Part shown: positions 18,301 through 26,857 of the stretch, piece by piece
Layout: each line of letters begins with the position of its first letter
How positions within the stretch are numbered: the stretch's first letter is position 1
NCBI GenBank assembly: GCA_003162475.1
Contig: PMOI01000016.1
Span: forward strand, 135,387-199,386
Reading direction: 5' to 3'
Length of the DNA: 64,000 bases
Source: Acidimicrobiaceae bacterium
Lineage (GTDB): Bacteria > Actinomycetota > Acidimicrobiia > Acidimicrobiales > RAAP-2
The notes under the pieces: generated by a model
Told to the model about the DNA's origin: nothing
The model's database searches: none
What the model saw: the letters and a program-made list of their open reading frames with translations, nothing else
Translations under genes and position numbers: made by a program

Positions 18301-19270
18301 GGTTCGTCATACCTGCTGGCTGGTAGCGCTCACCCACGACCGCACTGCGCGGCACGGCCGCTTCGAGGGCGGCGACGTCGGACTCACTCAAAACGACGTC
18401 GAGAGCGGCGATGTTCTCGTGCAGCCAGCGACGACGCTTGGTACCGGGAATAGGGACCACGTCGTCGCCGCGCGACAGCACCCAGGCCAACGACAACTGA
18501 GCAACCGTCACGTTCTTCGACGCCGCGATCGCTTCGAGGTTCTTCACGAGGGCCAAGTTCTGCTCGAAGGCGTCGCCCGAGAATCGTGGGTGGCGGCTGC
18601 GAAAATCGCCTTCGCCGCTTTGACGCGTCGCGGCCTCGTTCGTCAAGAAGCCCCGACCGAGCGGGCTGTAGGCGACGAAGCCAACGCCCAGACGCCGGCA
18701 CGTCGCGAGGACGCCGTCTTCGGGGTCGCGCGACCACAACGAGTACTCACTTTGCAGGGCGGTCACCGGGTGCACCGCGTTCGCTCGTTCGATCGTGGCC
18801 GACGAAGCCTCCGAGATACCGAGGTGGCGGACCTTTCCTACCTCGACGAGGGACTTCATTGCGCCCCAGGTCTCCTCGATCGGCACGGTCTTGTCGACAC
18901 GGTGTTGGTAGTAGAGGTCGATCATGTCGACGCCGAGGCGCTCGAGTGACGCGTCGCACGCCGCCAGTACGTAGTCGGGCGTGCCGTTGATGCCAAGAAA
19001 CGAACCGTCTTCGCCTCGTTGATTGCCGAACTTCGTCGCGAGCACCACTTGGTCGCGACGATCCTTTATGGCGCGACCGAGCAAGCGTTCATTGGTGAAG
19101 GGACCGTACATGTCAGCCGTGTCCAAGAAGTTGACGCCGCGTTCGAGCGCCTCGTGAATGGTCGCGAGGGACTCGGCGTCGTCGCCTTTTCCGTAGAACT
19201 CGCTCATGCCCATGCAACCGAGTCCCTCAGCGGAAACTTCCAGTCCCTGACCCAACGTTCGACGTTTCAT
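18290..19270 (-). CDS. Aldo/keto reductase
   Basis: 326-aa NADPH-dependent oxidoreductase with a TIM barrel. The catalytic tetrad is visible: Asp and Tyr in [10 protein letters not shown] (about residues 48-57), Lys in VLATKFG (about 80) and His in YYQHRVD (about 122). The C-terminal VPIPGTKR phosphate-binding segment for NADPH is present. This subgroup ([12 protein letters not shown] start) acts on many aldehydes and ketones, so a substrate cannot be named. ATG 19270 has the SD GAAGGAG. Confidence 0.9.
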   Translation of the reverse strand: MKRRTLGQGLEVSAEGLGCMGMSEFYGKGDDAESLATIHEALERGVNFLDTADMYGPFTNERLLGRAIKDRRDQVVLATKFGNQRGEDGSFLGINGTPDYVLAACDASLERLGVDMIDLYYQHRVDKTVPIEETWGAMKSLVEVGKVRHLGISEASSATIERANAVHPVTALQSEYSLWSRDPEDGVLATCRRLGVGFVAYSPLGRGFLTNEAATRQSGEGDFRSRHPRFSGDAFEQNLALVKNLEAIAASKNVTVAQLSLAWVLSRGDDVVPIPGTKRRRWLHENIAALDVVLSESDVAALEAAVPRSAVVGERYQPAGMTNLNG

Positions 19271-19388
19271 CGCGACTCCTTCATGTGAAATTGCTCACGA
19301 GACCCCGTTTAAAGGCCTTGACGCTCACAGTAGTACCTGAGAACGAACTAATTTCTTGGCTATTGGCTGGGGGGGCCAAACATCGAGC

Positions 19389-19420
19389 GCCCGTCTGTTC
19401 TGTCTTCAGAGCAGACGGGC
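19389..19420 (+). other. Strong 14-bp hairpin, orphan terminator or small RNA
   Basis: GCCCGTCTGTTCTG pairs with CAGAGCAGACGGGC (one G-U pair) around a TCTT tetraloop, followed by TCCGTTGTTT. A smaller hairpin TTGGC/GCCAA (19364-19379) precedes it. It lies between two divergent genes, and the gene to its right appears leaderless, so it is not a 3' terminator of an annotated gene. Confidence 0.55.
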
Positions 19421-19453
19421 TCCGTTGTTTCCGAAGGGTCGTTACACCACCCG

Positions 19454-19459
19454 TAGGGT
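19454..19459 (+). promoter_or_regulatory. Leaderless -10 box of the hemolysin III-family gene (TAGGGT)
   Basis: TAGGGT, then six bases (TGAGGC), then GTG 19466. The GAGG within the spacer could instead act as a weak SD. Confidence 0.4.
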
Positions 19460-19465
19460 TGAGGC

Positions 19466-20128
19466 GTGACTGAAACTCGTTCAAGCGAGTCGCCGAGTGT
19501 GTTCGTGCGCCCACTCCTGCGTGGATGGCTCCACGTCGCGGGCGCGATCATCCTCGCGGGCTGCTCACCGATCTTGTTGGTTCGCGCTCACTCCTGGGCT
19601 CAGGTCGGGTGGGTCCTTTGTTACCTGATCGGCGTCGAATCCATGCTCATTACCAGCGCCCTCTTCCACCGTATTCTCTGGTCTCCTTCGCGGCGACGAG
19701 CCTTCAAACGAGCCGATCACTCGGCGATTTTCCTCGCCATCGCTGGAAGTTACCTGGCCCTCGCTGGACTCACCATGCACGGGGCGATCCGCTTGGTGTT
19801 GCTGCTCGTGGTCGCTGGCGGCGCCGTTGTCGGCATCGCCATCCGCCAACTCGCCCTCGACACGCCCAAGTGGGCGAACACCATTCCCTACCTCGTCGTG
19901 GGCTGGGCCGCCATTGCGGTAATGCCCCAGATCTATCGTGGCGGCGGTCCCTTGTGCTTCTCCTTGGTGGTCGGTGGTGGACTGGCCTACACCCTGGGCG
20001 CACTGGCCTACGCCTTCAAGCGACCGAAACTCGTCCCGCGCGTCTTTGGTTATCACGAACTCTTTCACGCCGGCACCCTGGTGGGCGTGGGTCTGAACTT
20101 CTGGGCCCTAAGCGTGGCGCTGCACTGA
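19466..20128 (+). CDS. Hemolysin III / TrhA (PAQR-type) membrane protein
   Basis: 220-aa integral membrane protein with seven predicted transmembrane helices, the length and topology of the hemolysin III/TrhA branch of the progestin-adipoQ receptor superfamily. The metal-site motifs are present: Ser and His in SALFHRILW (about residues 62-70), Asp in KRADHSAIF (about 81) and HELFHAGT in the last loop. The family is linked to membrane-lipid and energy homeostasis; the 'hemolysin' name is historical. It ends one base before the convergent histidine phosphatase. Confidence 0.85.
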   Translation: MTETRSSESPSVFVRPLLRGWLHVAGAIILAGCSPILLVRAHSWAQVGWVLCYLIGVESMLITSALFHRILWSPSRRRAFKRADHSAIFLAIAGSYLALAGLTMHGAIRLVLLLVVAGGAVVGIAIRQLALDTPKWANTIPYLVVGWAAIAVMPQIYRGGGPLCFSLVVGGGLAYTLGALAYAFKRPKLVPRVFGYHELFHAGTLVGVGLNFWALSVALH

Positions 20129-20129
20129 T

Positions 20130-20723
20130 TTAGTTCAGAACCGGCACCGCGTTGAAGCGCACGAGTTGGGGCGTCTCCCCACGTAGCCCGATGGTCGTGA
20201 TCGAACCGTTGTCGAGTCGCGTTCGCCACGTCGTCGAGCCCGTGACCCCGAGCGCCCACACGGCCGCGGATTTGATCGGCGAGACGTGACTCACAATGGC
20301 GAGGTGGCGATCGGGGGCGTGCAGCAGACTCGACTCGTCAGCGAGAAGCCCGTTCAGTTCCGCGTGCACGCGTTGATCGACACTGGCGAGTGACTCCCCA
20401 CCCTCGAAGGGGGCGTCGTGGTCGTGTTCGAACGCTCGCCACCCTTCACGCGAGATCACGCTCACTGGTTGACCGTCGAGATCGCCGTAGTCGACCTCGA
20501 CGAAAGACTCCTTCACGTGCACTTCAAAATCCGGGAACGCCAGGGCCGCGGTCTCGCGTGCGCGCGCTAGCGGCGAGGTCCACACTTCGCACACCCCGGT
20601 CAAGTACGGCATGAGCGCGAGGGCTTGGCGTTCGCCGAGCTCGGTTAAGTGCGGGTCACTTCGCCCCACCAGGAGCCGCTGGGCGTTGGTCGTGGTCTGA
20701 CCGTGACGAATCAGGATGATCAC
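20130..20723 (-). CDS. Histidine phosphatase (phosphoglycerate mutase-like)
   Basis: 197-aa enzyme of the RHG phosphatase superfamily. The phospho-acceptor motif LIRHGQTTTN is at residues 3-12, LTELGERQA follows, TSPLARARETA is near 55 and the second catalytic His is in IVSHVSPIK near 150. GTG 20723 overlaps the upstream TGA (GTGA), which is preferred over the longer frame from 20744. It could be a general phosphatase or an MSMEG_4193-like protein; the substrate is unknown. Last gene of the PhzF operon. Confidence 0.85.
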   Translation of the reverse strand: MIILIRHGQTTTNAQRLLVGRSDPHLTELGERQALALMPYLTGVCEVWTSPLARARETAALAFPDFEVHVKESFVEVDYGDLDGQPVSVISREGWRAFEHDHDAPFEGGESLASVDQRVHAELNGLLADESSLLHAPDRHLAIVSHVSPIKSAAVWALGVTGSTTWRTRLDNGSITTIGLRGETPQLVRFNAVPVLN

Positions 20724-21430
20724 GGCAACAAGAGGCGTCCGCACTCGGGACAGTCCATGAAGGTGTCGAGCGCCTGGGACTTGAAACGGTCGTAGTCGAG
20801 TGGAGCGAGCGCGAGACGACAGCCGTCACATCGCCCCTCGACCACCTGCGCCGCGCCCGACGTACCCGCGCGGGTCATCGCGACGTCGTAGCGAGCGCGC
20901 AGCGCCGCTGGAAGAGCTGCGTGACGATCCGCACGATCGAGACGGAGCGACACCAGTTCCTCGTCGAGGGTCGCTTGGAGCTGCGCGATGACGTCGATGA
21001 GTTCGCTGCGCCGAGCGACGCCGGGCTGGGCCCGTCGTTTGATCGACTCAATGACACCTTCTCGCGGCTCGAGATCGAGGAGCAGCTCGAGCTCACGATC
21101 CTCACTCGCCGAGAGTAAGTCGCGAACGTGCGTCAGTTCGTTCTGTAGTGCGGTGAGTTCTCGCACGTGGGCCGTGGACGTCGCCAACGTCGCGTCGAGA
21201 TCATTTGCACGGCCCTTAAGACGAAGTGACTCTCGTGCCACGTTCTCGTAGTCGCTCTTAACGGGCGCGAGACCGGTCTCGGCCTCGTGCAAGTCCTTCA
21301 AGAGACCGCGAAGTTCGCTCTCCAACGCGGCCAACTCGGCGATCTCGGGCAGGTGCGTCTTTTGGCTACCGACCCGGTCAATCCAACGATCAGCCTCCAT
21401 GAGCGCACGAAGGGCGTCGGTCTCACTCAC
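20720..21430 (-). CDS. Coiled-coil protein with C4 zinc ribbon (CT398/DUF164 type)
   Basis: 236-aa protein. Residues about 20-180 form a long antiparallel coiled coil rich in Leu, Glu and Arg. The C-terminus is a zinc ribbon with two Cys pairs (CDGC and CPEC, about 200-230). This arrangement is typical of the CT398-like family, suggested to bind nucleic acid. CAGACT followed by six bases before the GTG could be a secondary leaderless promoter. The gene otherwise starts 4 bases after the Nudix gene. Confidence 0.8.
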   Translation of the reverse strand: MSETDALRALMEADRWIDRVGSQKTHLPEIAELAALESELRGLLKDLHEAETGLAPVKSDYENVARESLRLKGRANDLDATLATSTAHVRELTALQNELTHVRDLLSASEDRELELLLDLEPREGVIESIKRRAQPGVARRSELIDVIAQLQATLDEELVSLRLDRADRHAALPAALRARYDVAMTRAGTSGAAQVVEGRCDGCRLALAPLDYDRFKSQALDTFMDCPECGRLLLP

Positions 21431-21434
21431 TCGC

Positions 21435-21974
21435 TTAGTCTGTCACGCCAAAACTGTCGCCCGACGCGGCCAACTTCGCCAGCGCCGCTCTCAGTGTCGG
21501 TTCCGCACGTTCGAGCGCCGCGTCGAACTCGAACCAAAAGACGTCGGGACTTTCGTTGGCGGCTGGACGGGGATCGCTGGGTTCACCGAGGAGCACGTAA
21601 CGAAGGTCGTAGTGCGTGTGCCCCCGCGGGCCGGGGTGCACGTCAACGTGAAAGAGCACGACGGGATCGAGATGGTGCACGACGAGCCCCGTCTCTTCGA
21701 CGGTCTCACGCACGCACGCCGCTTCGGGCGATTCACCCGCGTCCACGTGGCCCCCCGGCTGGACCCAGATGCCCAAGCGGCGGTGTCGGTGCAAGATCAC
21801 GCCTCGCGACGACACGACGAAAGAAGAGGCCGTGACGTGATGATCGTTCTCGTTCTCGGAGAAGGGATCGCCCGGCCAGTTGAGCCGGTCGAGCGTCAAC
21901 TCAATCGAGAGCTCCTCTCGCGCGTCGACCGGCGTGATGCTCCGCACCTGTTGACGCAGATCCTCCAGGTTCAC
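21435..21974 (-). CDS. Nudix hydrolase
   Basis: 179-aa pyrophosphohydrolase. The Nudix box is complete: GGHVDAGESPEAACVRETVEETGL (about residues 85-108), with the metal-binding REtvEE core. The frame extends upstream to 22094, but the upstream gene covers that stretch. GTG 21974 sits on the upstream TGA (GTGA) and gives the protein a normal family length. Likely substrate is a nucleoside diphosphate derivative; which one cannot be told. Confidence 0.88.
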   Translation of the reverse strand: MNLEDLRQQVRSITPVDAREELSIELTLDRLNWPGDPFSENENDHHVTASSFVVSSRGVILHRHRRLGIWVQPGGHVDAGESPEAACVRETVEETGLVVHHLDPVVLFHVDVHPGPRGHTHYDLRYVLLGEPSDPRPAANESPDVFWFEFDAALERAEPTLRAALAKLAASGDSFGVTD

Positions 21975-22642
21975 TGTTGGCCCAGGAGCGTTCGCACCGA
22001 CGCTGGCAGGGCGACGTCGCCGGAGGCCATCGCGCCGTTGGTGTCGGGTAGCGGATCTCCAAAGACGACGCGCGCCGGCACGGTGCCGGACCACACGGGG
22101 AGATCACGGTCGTCCTCGTCATCCTCGGTCGGTCCACGAGAGACCTTGGCCGACGCTTCGTCGATCGACACCGCGACGACCATGGTGAGACGAAGCTCTT
22201 GCTCGCTCGAGGGGCGGACCTCATCGGCTCTGCCGGGCAGGACGCGGTCGACGAAGAGGTTCAACACTCGTCGCTTCTCTCGCTCGTCGATGACTTCGTG
22301 CGCCGAACCAACGACGGCGACTGATCGATAGGCGATCGACGACTCGAAGCCACTCCTCGCGAGGCGAAGACCGTCGTACAGCGTGACGGTGATGAACGCC
22401 TCGCCGGCTCGAGAGACGGACTTCAGCACCTCATTCGAGGGACTGCCGTGAAGAAAGATCGTACGGCGCTCTCGCGCGTGCAGGGTTGGCAGCGCCACGG
22501 GCTTGCCGTGCACCGTCGCCGCGACGTGACAGAGGCGCCCCTCGTCCAAGATCGCGAAGATGGTCTCCTCGTCGTAGAGGGCCTTGTTGGGTAGGCGCCG
22601 GACCCGCGTGCGCGGTCCGGGACCGAGCACGTCATCACTCAT
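21971..22642 (-). CDS. Pyridoxamine 5'-phosphate oxidase-like flavin-binding protein
   Basis: 223-aa FMN-binding split-barrel protein. The run IFAILDEGRLCHVAATVHGKPVALPTLHARERRTIFLHGSPSNEVLKS matches the NimA/PNPOx-like family, in which the HGSPSN segment contacts the flavin phosphate. Relatives act as flavin or F420-dependent reductases or heme-binding proteins; the function here is open. It overlaps its neighbours by 4 bases on both sides. Confidence 0.82.
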   Translation of the reverse strand: MSDDVLGPGPRTRVRRLPNKALYDEETIFAILDEGRLCHVAATVHGKPVALPTLHARERRTIFLHGSPSNEVLKSVSRAGEAFITVTLYDGLRLARSGFESSIAYRSVAVVGSAHEVIDEREKRRVLNLFVDRVLPGRADEVRPSSEQELRLTMVVAVSIDEASAKVSRGPTEDDEDDRDLPVWSGTVPARVVFGDPLPDTNGAMASGDVALPASVRTLLGQQ

Positions 22643-23463
22643 TGACGGATCTCACCGCTGAAGAAGGTCCGCGCGAGTCCCGCGACTTCGACGTTCTTTT
22701 CGAAGAGTCGCGCGTACATGACTCCTCCGCGCGTACTGGCTTGGCGAACCGTGACGGTCGGCGAACCCACTTTCTCGACCCACCACGGCGCGACCGCGCA
22801 CATGGCGCTACCCGTGACGGGATCTTCGGCGAGGCCGAGTCGGGGGGCGAAGACCCGAATCGATACGTCGACGTCGGGCCCACCGTGACACGCGGCGATG
22901 ACGATCGAACTCGGAACGAGGAAGAGACTCATCGGATCGACGCTCAGTCCACAGAGCGTGTCGTAGTCCTCGACGATGGCGAGCACGCTCGAGGGGCCGG
23001 CCTGGTAGATCTCGTGCACCACGCCCAACGTGTCGTTCAAGACCGAAGGATTCAGTGGTTCGAGGTAGGCGCGCGGTAGGTCGACGCCCAAGAGTCCCTT
23101 GCCCAGTCGTCGTCCCGAGAGCACGCCGGCCCTCGTGGCGAAGTAGAACTCGCCACCGGGTGCGTTGAGTTCGTTGAGCAGGACGTGCAGCGTGGCGAGC
23201 GTGGCGTGACCACAGAGCTCCACCTCCACCGTCGGCGTGAACCATCGAAGCGACCACTGATCGCCCACCCGTCGCACGAAGGCCGTCTCCGAGACACCAA
23301 GCTCGAAGGCGATGCGCTGGAGTTCGTCGTCGGCGAGGGGATGCTCCAACAAGACCACCACCGCGGGGTTGCCTCGCTCGTTGTCGCCAATGAACGCGTC
23401 AACCCACCACAGACGATGTCCGAACGTCACGTCGACGGATTCCACCTTTAGAGACTGCCACAT
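22639..23463 (-). CDS. PhzF-family isomerase/epimerase
   Basis: 274-aa member of the PhzF/diaminopimelate-epimerase fold. Features include FIGDNERGNPAVVV at the start with the GNP motif, FELGVSETAFV with the catalytic Glu (about residue 50), ELCGHATLAT (about 75-84) and PVTGSAMCAVAPWW (about 215). PhzF proper isomerises dihydro-hydroxyanthranilate in phenazine synthesis, but no phenazine genes are nearby, so this is a paralogue of unknown substrate. ATG 23463 is preceded directly by a GTG that could also serve. First gene of a five-gene overlapping operon. Confidence 0.85.
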   Translation of the reverse strand: MWQSLKVESVDVTFGHRLWWVDAFIGDNERGNPAVVVLLEHPLADDELQRIAFELGVSETAFVRRVGDQWSLRWFTPTVEVELCGHATLATLHVLLNELNAPGGEFYFATRAGVLSGRRLGKGLLGVDLPRAYLEPLNPSVLNDTLGVVHEIYQAGPSSVLAIVEDYDTLCGLSVDPMSLFLVPSSIVIAACHGGPDVDVSIRVFAPRLGLAEDPVTGSAMCAVAPWWVEKVGSPTVTVRQASTRGGVMYARLFEKNVEVAGLARTFFSGEIRQ

Positions 23464-23480
23464 CACACCACGAGCCTGGG

Positions 23481-23486
23481 TAGTGT
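23481..23486 (+). promoter_or_regulatory. Leaderless -10 box of the EEP-family gene (TAGTGT)
   Basis: TAGTGT, then six bases (TTGACG), then GTG 23493. This supports GTG 23493 over the earlier TTG at 23487. Confidence 0.45.
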
Positions 23487-23492
23487 TTGACG

Positions 23493-24293
23493 GTGCGTGT
23501 CGCGACCTTTAACTTGCACGCCGGTGTTGACGGCTGGGGTCGGCCTACTCGAGTTCTCGAGCTCATCAAGGAACTCGACGCCGACGTTCTGATACTCCCC
23601 GAACTCTGGCGAGCTGACGACGGACCCGATTTCTACGAGGATCTGAGAACCACCCTTCACGTCGACGGAGGGTTCGCTGCGTTGGCGCAAGGTGAACGGG
23701 TGACGTCGGGCGAGGGGGGCGCCACGTGGCAGCCGCGCCTCGCGCACTTCTTCGGAGAGCGGGGACTCTTCTTCAGCGGACACCGCTCGCTCACCAAAGT
23801 CCAGCTCGCCAGTCGGGCGCAGTTAGAGCACGTCGAACACGGCACCTGGGGACTCGGACTGCTCACTCGCTTGGAAATTGAAGAAGTGCGTGTCATCTCG
23901 CTTGGACGACTGCCACGCGAGCGAGTACAACGAGCGCTGGTGGTGGCGCGACTGAAAGAGAACGGTCGGTCTTTCTACGTCCTGGCCATTCACGGAGCGC
24001 ACCTCAGTCACGGTTCCCATCGTCAGTACCAACGCGTCAGCGAATTCGTCAAGACGCTCGATCCGACGCTCCCGCTGCTCATCGGCGGCGACTTCAATAG
24101 TTGGCGCCCACTGCTGCGACTCCTGTTACCGGGGTGGCACACCCTGGCGAGCGGGCGCACGTGGCCCGCCGCGCGCCCCCACTCGCAGATCGACCACATC
24201 CTCGGGCGCGGACCCTGGAAGTCGACGAGCAGTTTCACTCGCGACGGCGGCAGCGACCACCTGGCCCTCGTCGCCGACCTCGAACTTCGCTAA
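23493..24293 (+). CDS. Endonuclease/exonuclease/phosphatase-family hydrolase
   Basis: 266-aa metal-dependent phosphoesterase. The DNase I-like fold is recognisable from VATFNLHAG (Asn, residues 3-11), LILPELWR (metal-binding Glu, about 36), IHGAHLSHG (His, about 165), LIGGDFNSWRP (Asp-Asn, about 195) and the final GGSDHLALV (Asp-His, about 255). The family includes nucleases, inositol phosphatases and sphingomyelinases; the substrate is not predictable. Diverges from phzF and converges on the MFS gene with overlapping stops. Confidence 0.85.
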   Translation: MRVATFNLHAGVDGWGRPTRVLELIKELDADVLILPELWRADDGPDFYEDLRTTLHVDGGFAALAQGERVTSGEGGATWQPRLAHFFGERGLFFSGHRSLTKVQLASRAQLEHVEHGTWGLGLLTRLEIEEVRVISLGRLPRERVQRALVVARLKENGRSFYVLAIHGAHLSHGSHRQYQRVSEFVKTLDPTLPLLIGGDFNSWRPLLRLLLPGWHTLASGRTWPAARPHSQIDHILGRGPWKSTSSFTRDGGSDHLALVADLELR

Positions 24294-25522
24294 GTCAGGT
24301 CCATCGTCGAGCTCTCGGGCAGTCGCGTCAACAAAGACAACAAAGGCAACAGCGGCAAGAACGTCAAGAGCGCCGGCAGACGAAACGATCCGGCGCCCGT
24401 CACGTGCACGCTGTCGCCGATGAGTCCAAAGACCAAGAGTCCGGTCATAGCCCCGAGGACGCCCGCCACGACGATCCATCCCGCGGCGGTCGCTCGAAAC
24501 GAGTGCGAGAACAACTCGGTGCCCAGCGCCACCATCGCCGGGGCCAGAAGGCCACCGGCCGCGACGCCACTCATGTAGCCGATGACGAAGGCGGCCTTTC
24601 CTCCGCCGTACGCGATTGACGCCGTCAACGCCGTGGCGAGCGTGCCGAGCACGATCGTCCAGCGTCGACCGAGCACGCGCGAGAAGTAACGACTCAGGAG
24701 GAGGCCAACGAGACCCGTCAGGGCGCTCAGCGCCACCACACCCGCCACAATCCCCGGACTGATCTTGAGGACCCCTTCGCCATAGACGAACGTGAAGCCA
24801 CTGGCCGGGCCGGAGATCACTCCAACGATGAAGGTGATGACGCCCACGATGGCGACCCGTGTGCGAACGCCGTGCGGCAGGGCACCGAGTCGCGCGAAGG
24901 ACGTGTCGCCACGATGGAAAGCCGGCTCGGGGATTCGTCGCAGCAACGGTCGGACGAAGAAGACCGGCACCACCGCCAACGCGAAGAGCCAACGAAACGA
25001 GGCACTCCCCCGAATGACCCCGTGCAACACCGCCGCCATACCAGCTCCGAGGCCCGCGCCCGCCGAAATGATCACGAGGCGATCGATACGACCCTTCGTG
25101 CTCGAAAGTTCCACGGTGATGACCTGGATCAACACCGACGTCGTCGAGAGGAGCGGTCGCGCGAGCGCGAAACACAAGACGAAGAACCAGTACGACGGAC
25201 TCAGCGACGCGCACGCAGTGATCAGGAGACCGACCAGCAGCGCTCGACGAAGCACGGTTGTACGTCCCCAGCGGTCGGCGAGTGACGCGAGGGGTAGCGC
25301 GCCAAGCGAGGCGAGGCGCAGTATCGCGAGTCCAATACCGAGCACCGACCCCGAGAGTCCCACGATGCTCTGTAGCGATTGGCTCGAGGAGTGATGACCG
25401 AAGTGGCGAGCGACGTCGTCGAGCGACGCGACGGCGCCGAACTGTGCGAAGCCGGCGACCAACGCGATGAGGAACAACGCCACCGTGACGCGGAGCCAGG
25501 AACGACGCGCGTCGGCGTCCAT
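24290..25522 (-). CDS. Major facilitator superfamily transporter
   Basis: 410-aa integral membrane protein with about 12 hydrophobic segments. The MFS loop 2-3 signature is present as LASLADRWGRTTVLRRALL (about residues 75-93), and the two halves are joined by a basic loop (RRIPEPAFHRGD, about 195). ATG 25522 starts 8 bases after the oxidoreductase stop; the frame further upstream is the antisense side of that gene. Substrate unknown; sugar-porter or metabolite export are both possible. Confidence 0.85.
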   Translation of the reverse strand: MDADARRSWLRVTVALFLIALVAGFAQFGAVASLDDVARHFGHHSSSQSLQSIVGLSGSVLGIGLAILRLASLGALPLASLADRWGRTTVLRRALLVGLLITACASLSPSYWFFVLCFALARPLLSTTSVLIQVITVELSSTKGRIDRLVIISAGAGLGAGMAAVLHGVIRGSASFRWLFALAVVPVFFVRPLLRRIPEPAFHRGDTSFARLGALPHGVRTRVAIVGVITFIVGVISGPASGFTFVYGEGVLKISPGIVAGVVALSALTGLVGLLLSRYFSRVLGRRWTIVLGTLATALTASIAYGGGKAAFVIGYMSGVAAGGLLAPAMVALGTELFSHSFRATAAGWIVVAGVLGAMTGLLVFGLIGDSVHVTGAGSFRLPALLTFLPLLPLLSLLTRLPESSTMDLT

Positions 25523-25529
25523 TGGCGCG

Positions 25530-26555
25530 TCAGCCAAGCTGCACGCTCTCGTCCACCACGACCAGGGTCTTACCGTGGTTTCCGCCACTGAAGAGAAGGT
25601 TGAGCGCCTCGGGTGCGCGTTCCAGCCCCTGCACGAGATGCTCCTGGTGTTGGAGGGCGCCCGTGTGCACCATGGTGGCCAGTTCGGTCTGCGCCTCGAC
25701 GAAACGGTGCGCGTAGTCAAGGATGAGGAAGCCCTCCATCCGAGCGCGACGAATGATCAACATGGAGGTGTTCTCAATCCCGCGACGCGCGTCGGTGGCG
25801 TTGTACTGTGAGATCGCACCACAGAGCACGACGCGCGCGTGCATCGCGACGTTGGCGAGCACGGCGTCGAGAATCTCACCTCCCACGTTGTCGAAGTAGA
25901 GATCGACGCCCTTCGGGCAAGCCTCGTGCAGCCGTCGACCAAGATGCGCCTCGCGATAGTCGAGACACTCGTCGAAGCCGTACTTCGCTACCACTTCGGC
26001 GCACTTCTCCGCTCCGCCCGCGATACCCACCACGCGTTGCGCGCCGCGCGCCTTGGCGATCTGGCCCACGACCGAACCCGTCGCGCCCGCGGCGCCCGAG
26101 ACGACCACGACGTCACCGGACTTCATCTGACCTACGTCGAGGAGACCGAAGAACGCGGTGATCCCGGTCACGCCGAGCACGTTCATCATCGTCGCGAGGT
26201 CCAAACCAAGACCGTGGGGCACGACGGAGAAACGGTTGTCGTCGTTCGCGAGAGACCACTCTTGCCAGTTCGTCATGCCAAAGACGACGTCGCCGACCTT
26301 GTAGTGATCGTTGCGCGACTCCACCACGACGCCAGTGCCGCTACCTCGGATGACGTGACCCAACTGAATCGGCGGGAGGTAGCCCGGCGCGTCGTTCATC
26401 CACGTTCGAATCGTGGGATCGATGCTCAACATGGCGACTTTGATGAGGGCCTCTCCCTCGCCACAGGTCGGTACCGGGGTAACGACCAACCTCGTCGTGG
26501 AGGCGTTGACCGCTCCCTCGGGGCGCTCGGCGAGCAGGATCTGTCGATTGTCCAC
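25530..26555 (-). CDS. NADP-dependent medium-chain reductase (prostaglandin/alkenal reductase type)
   Basis: 341-aa MDR-superfamily enzyme without the zinc ligands of alcohol dehydrogenases. IDPTIRTWMNDAPGYLPPIQLGHVIRG and the coenzyme motif VVVSGAAGATGSVVGQIAKARG (about residues 150-171) are typical of the leukotriene B4 dehydrogenase/curcumin reductase group that reduces alpha,beta-unsaturated carbonyls. GTG 26555 follows the SD GAGGAG. The MFS gene 8 bases downstream is probably co-transcribed. Confidence 0.88.
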   Translation of the reverse strand: MDNRQILLAERPEGAVNASTTRLVVTPVPTCGEGEALIKVAMLSIDPTIRTWMNDAPGYLPPIQLGHVIRGSGTGVVVESRNDHYKVGDVVFGMTNWQEWSLANDDNRFSVVPHGLGLDLATMMNVLGVTGITAFFGLLDVGQMKSGDVVVVSGAAGATGSVVGQIAKARGAQRVVGIAGGAEKCAEVVAKYGFDECLDYREAHLGRRLHEACPKGVDLYFDNVGGEILDAVLANVAMHARVVLCGAISQYNATDARRGIENTSMLIIRRARMEGFLILDYAHRFVEAQTELATMVHTGALQHQEHLVQGLERAPEALNLLFSGGNHGKTLVVVDESVQLG

Positions 26556-26648
26556 GTGGTCTCCTCGGTCGGGCGGGCACTCTCGATTCTGTCACCACCA
26601 CGCGACACCGTCCGCTTTGCTAGAAAGTGTTGAACCCGAGGAGTGAGC

Positions 26649-26828
26649 GTGGCCCGTCATCGCAGTCTTCGTTCCGAGTTGTACCGCGACGCGCGTCTCC
26701 TCGGCAACGTCCAAGCCGCGGCCCACGGTCCAGGCGCCTACGCCACGCGCTACGCACGGCGCAAGGTCTACTCGAGAACTAACTCCTTCACGCACTCGAT
26801 ACTTCGCTCCATCAATCTGAGCAAATAG
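26649..26828 (+). CDS. Small basic conserved-type protein
   Basis: 59-aa, strongly basic protein (VARHRSLRSELYRDARLLG...). GAGGAG lies 5 bases before GTG 26649. The core RSLRSELYRDARLLGNVQAA, GPGAYATRYARRKVY and a second TN-containing helix resemble small hypothetical proteins I recall from many actinobacteria; this is from memory, not a search. Charge and size suggest nucleic-acid or ribosome binding. Stands alone between divergent and convergent neighbours. Confidence 0.65.
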   Translation: MARHRSLRSELYRDARLLGNVQAAAHGPGAYATRYARRKVYSRTNSFTHSILRSINLSK

Positions 26829-26857
26829 CGACGTCGGCGCGAGTTCGCGAGACGCGG

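Noticed and set aside
24291-25214. 362-aa frame in the 24.1-25.2 kb region
   Set aside because: It is a Gly/Arg-rich shadow of the MFS transporter gene, which has clear transmembrane segments in the other frame.
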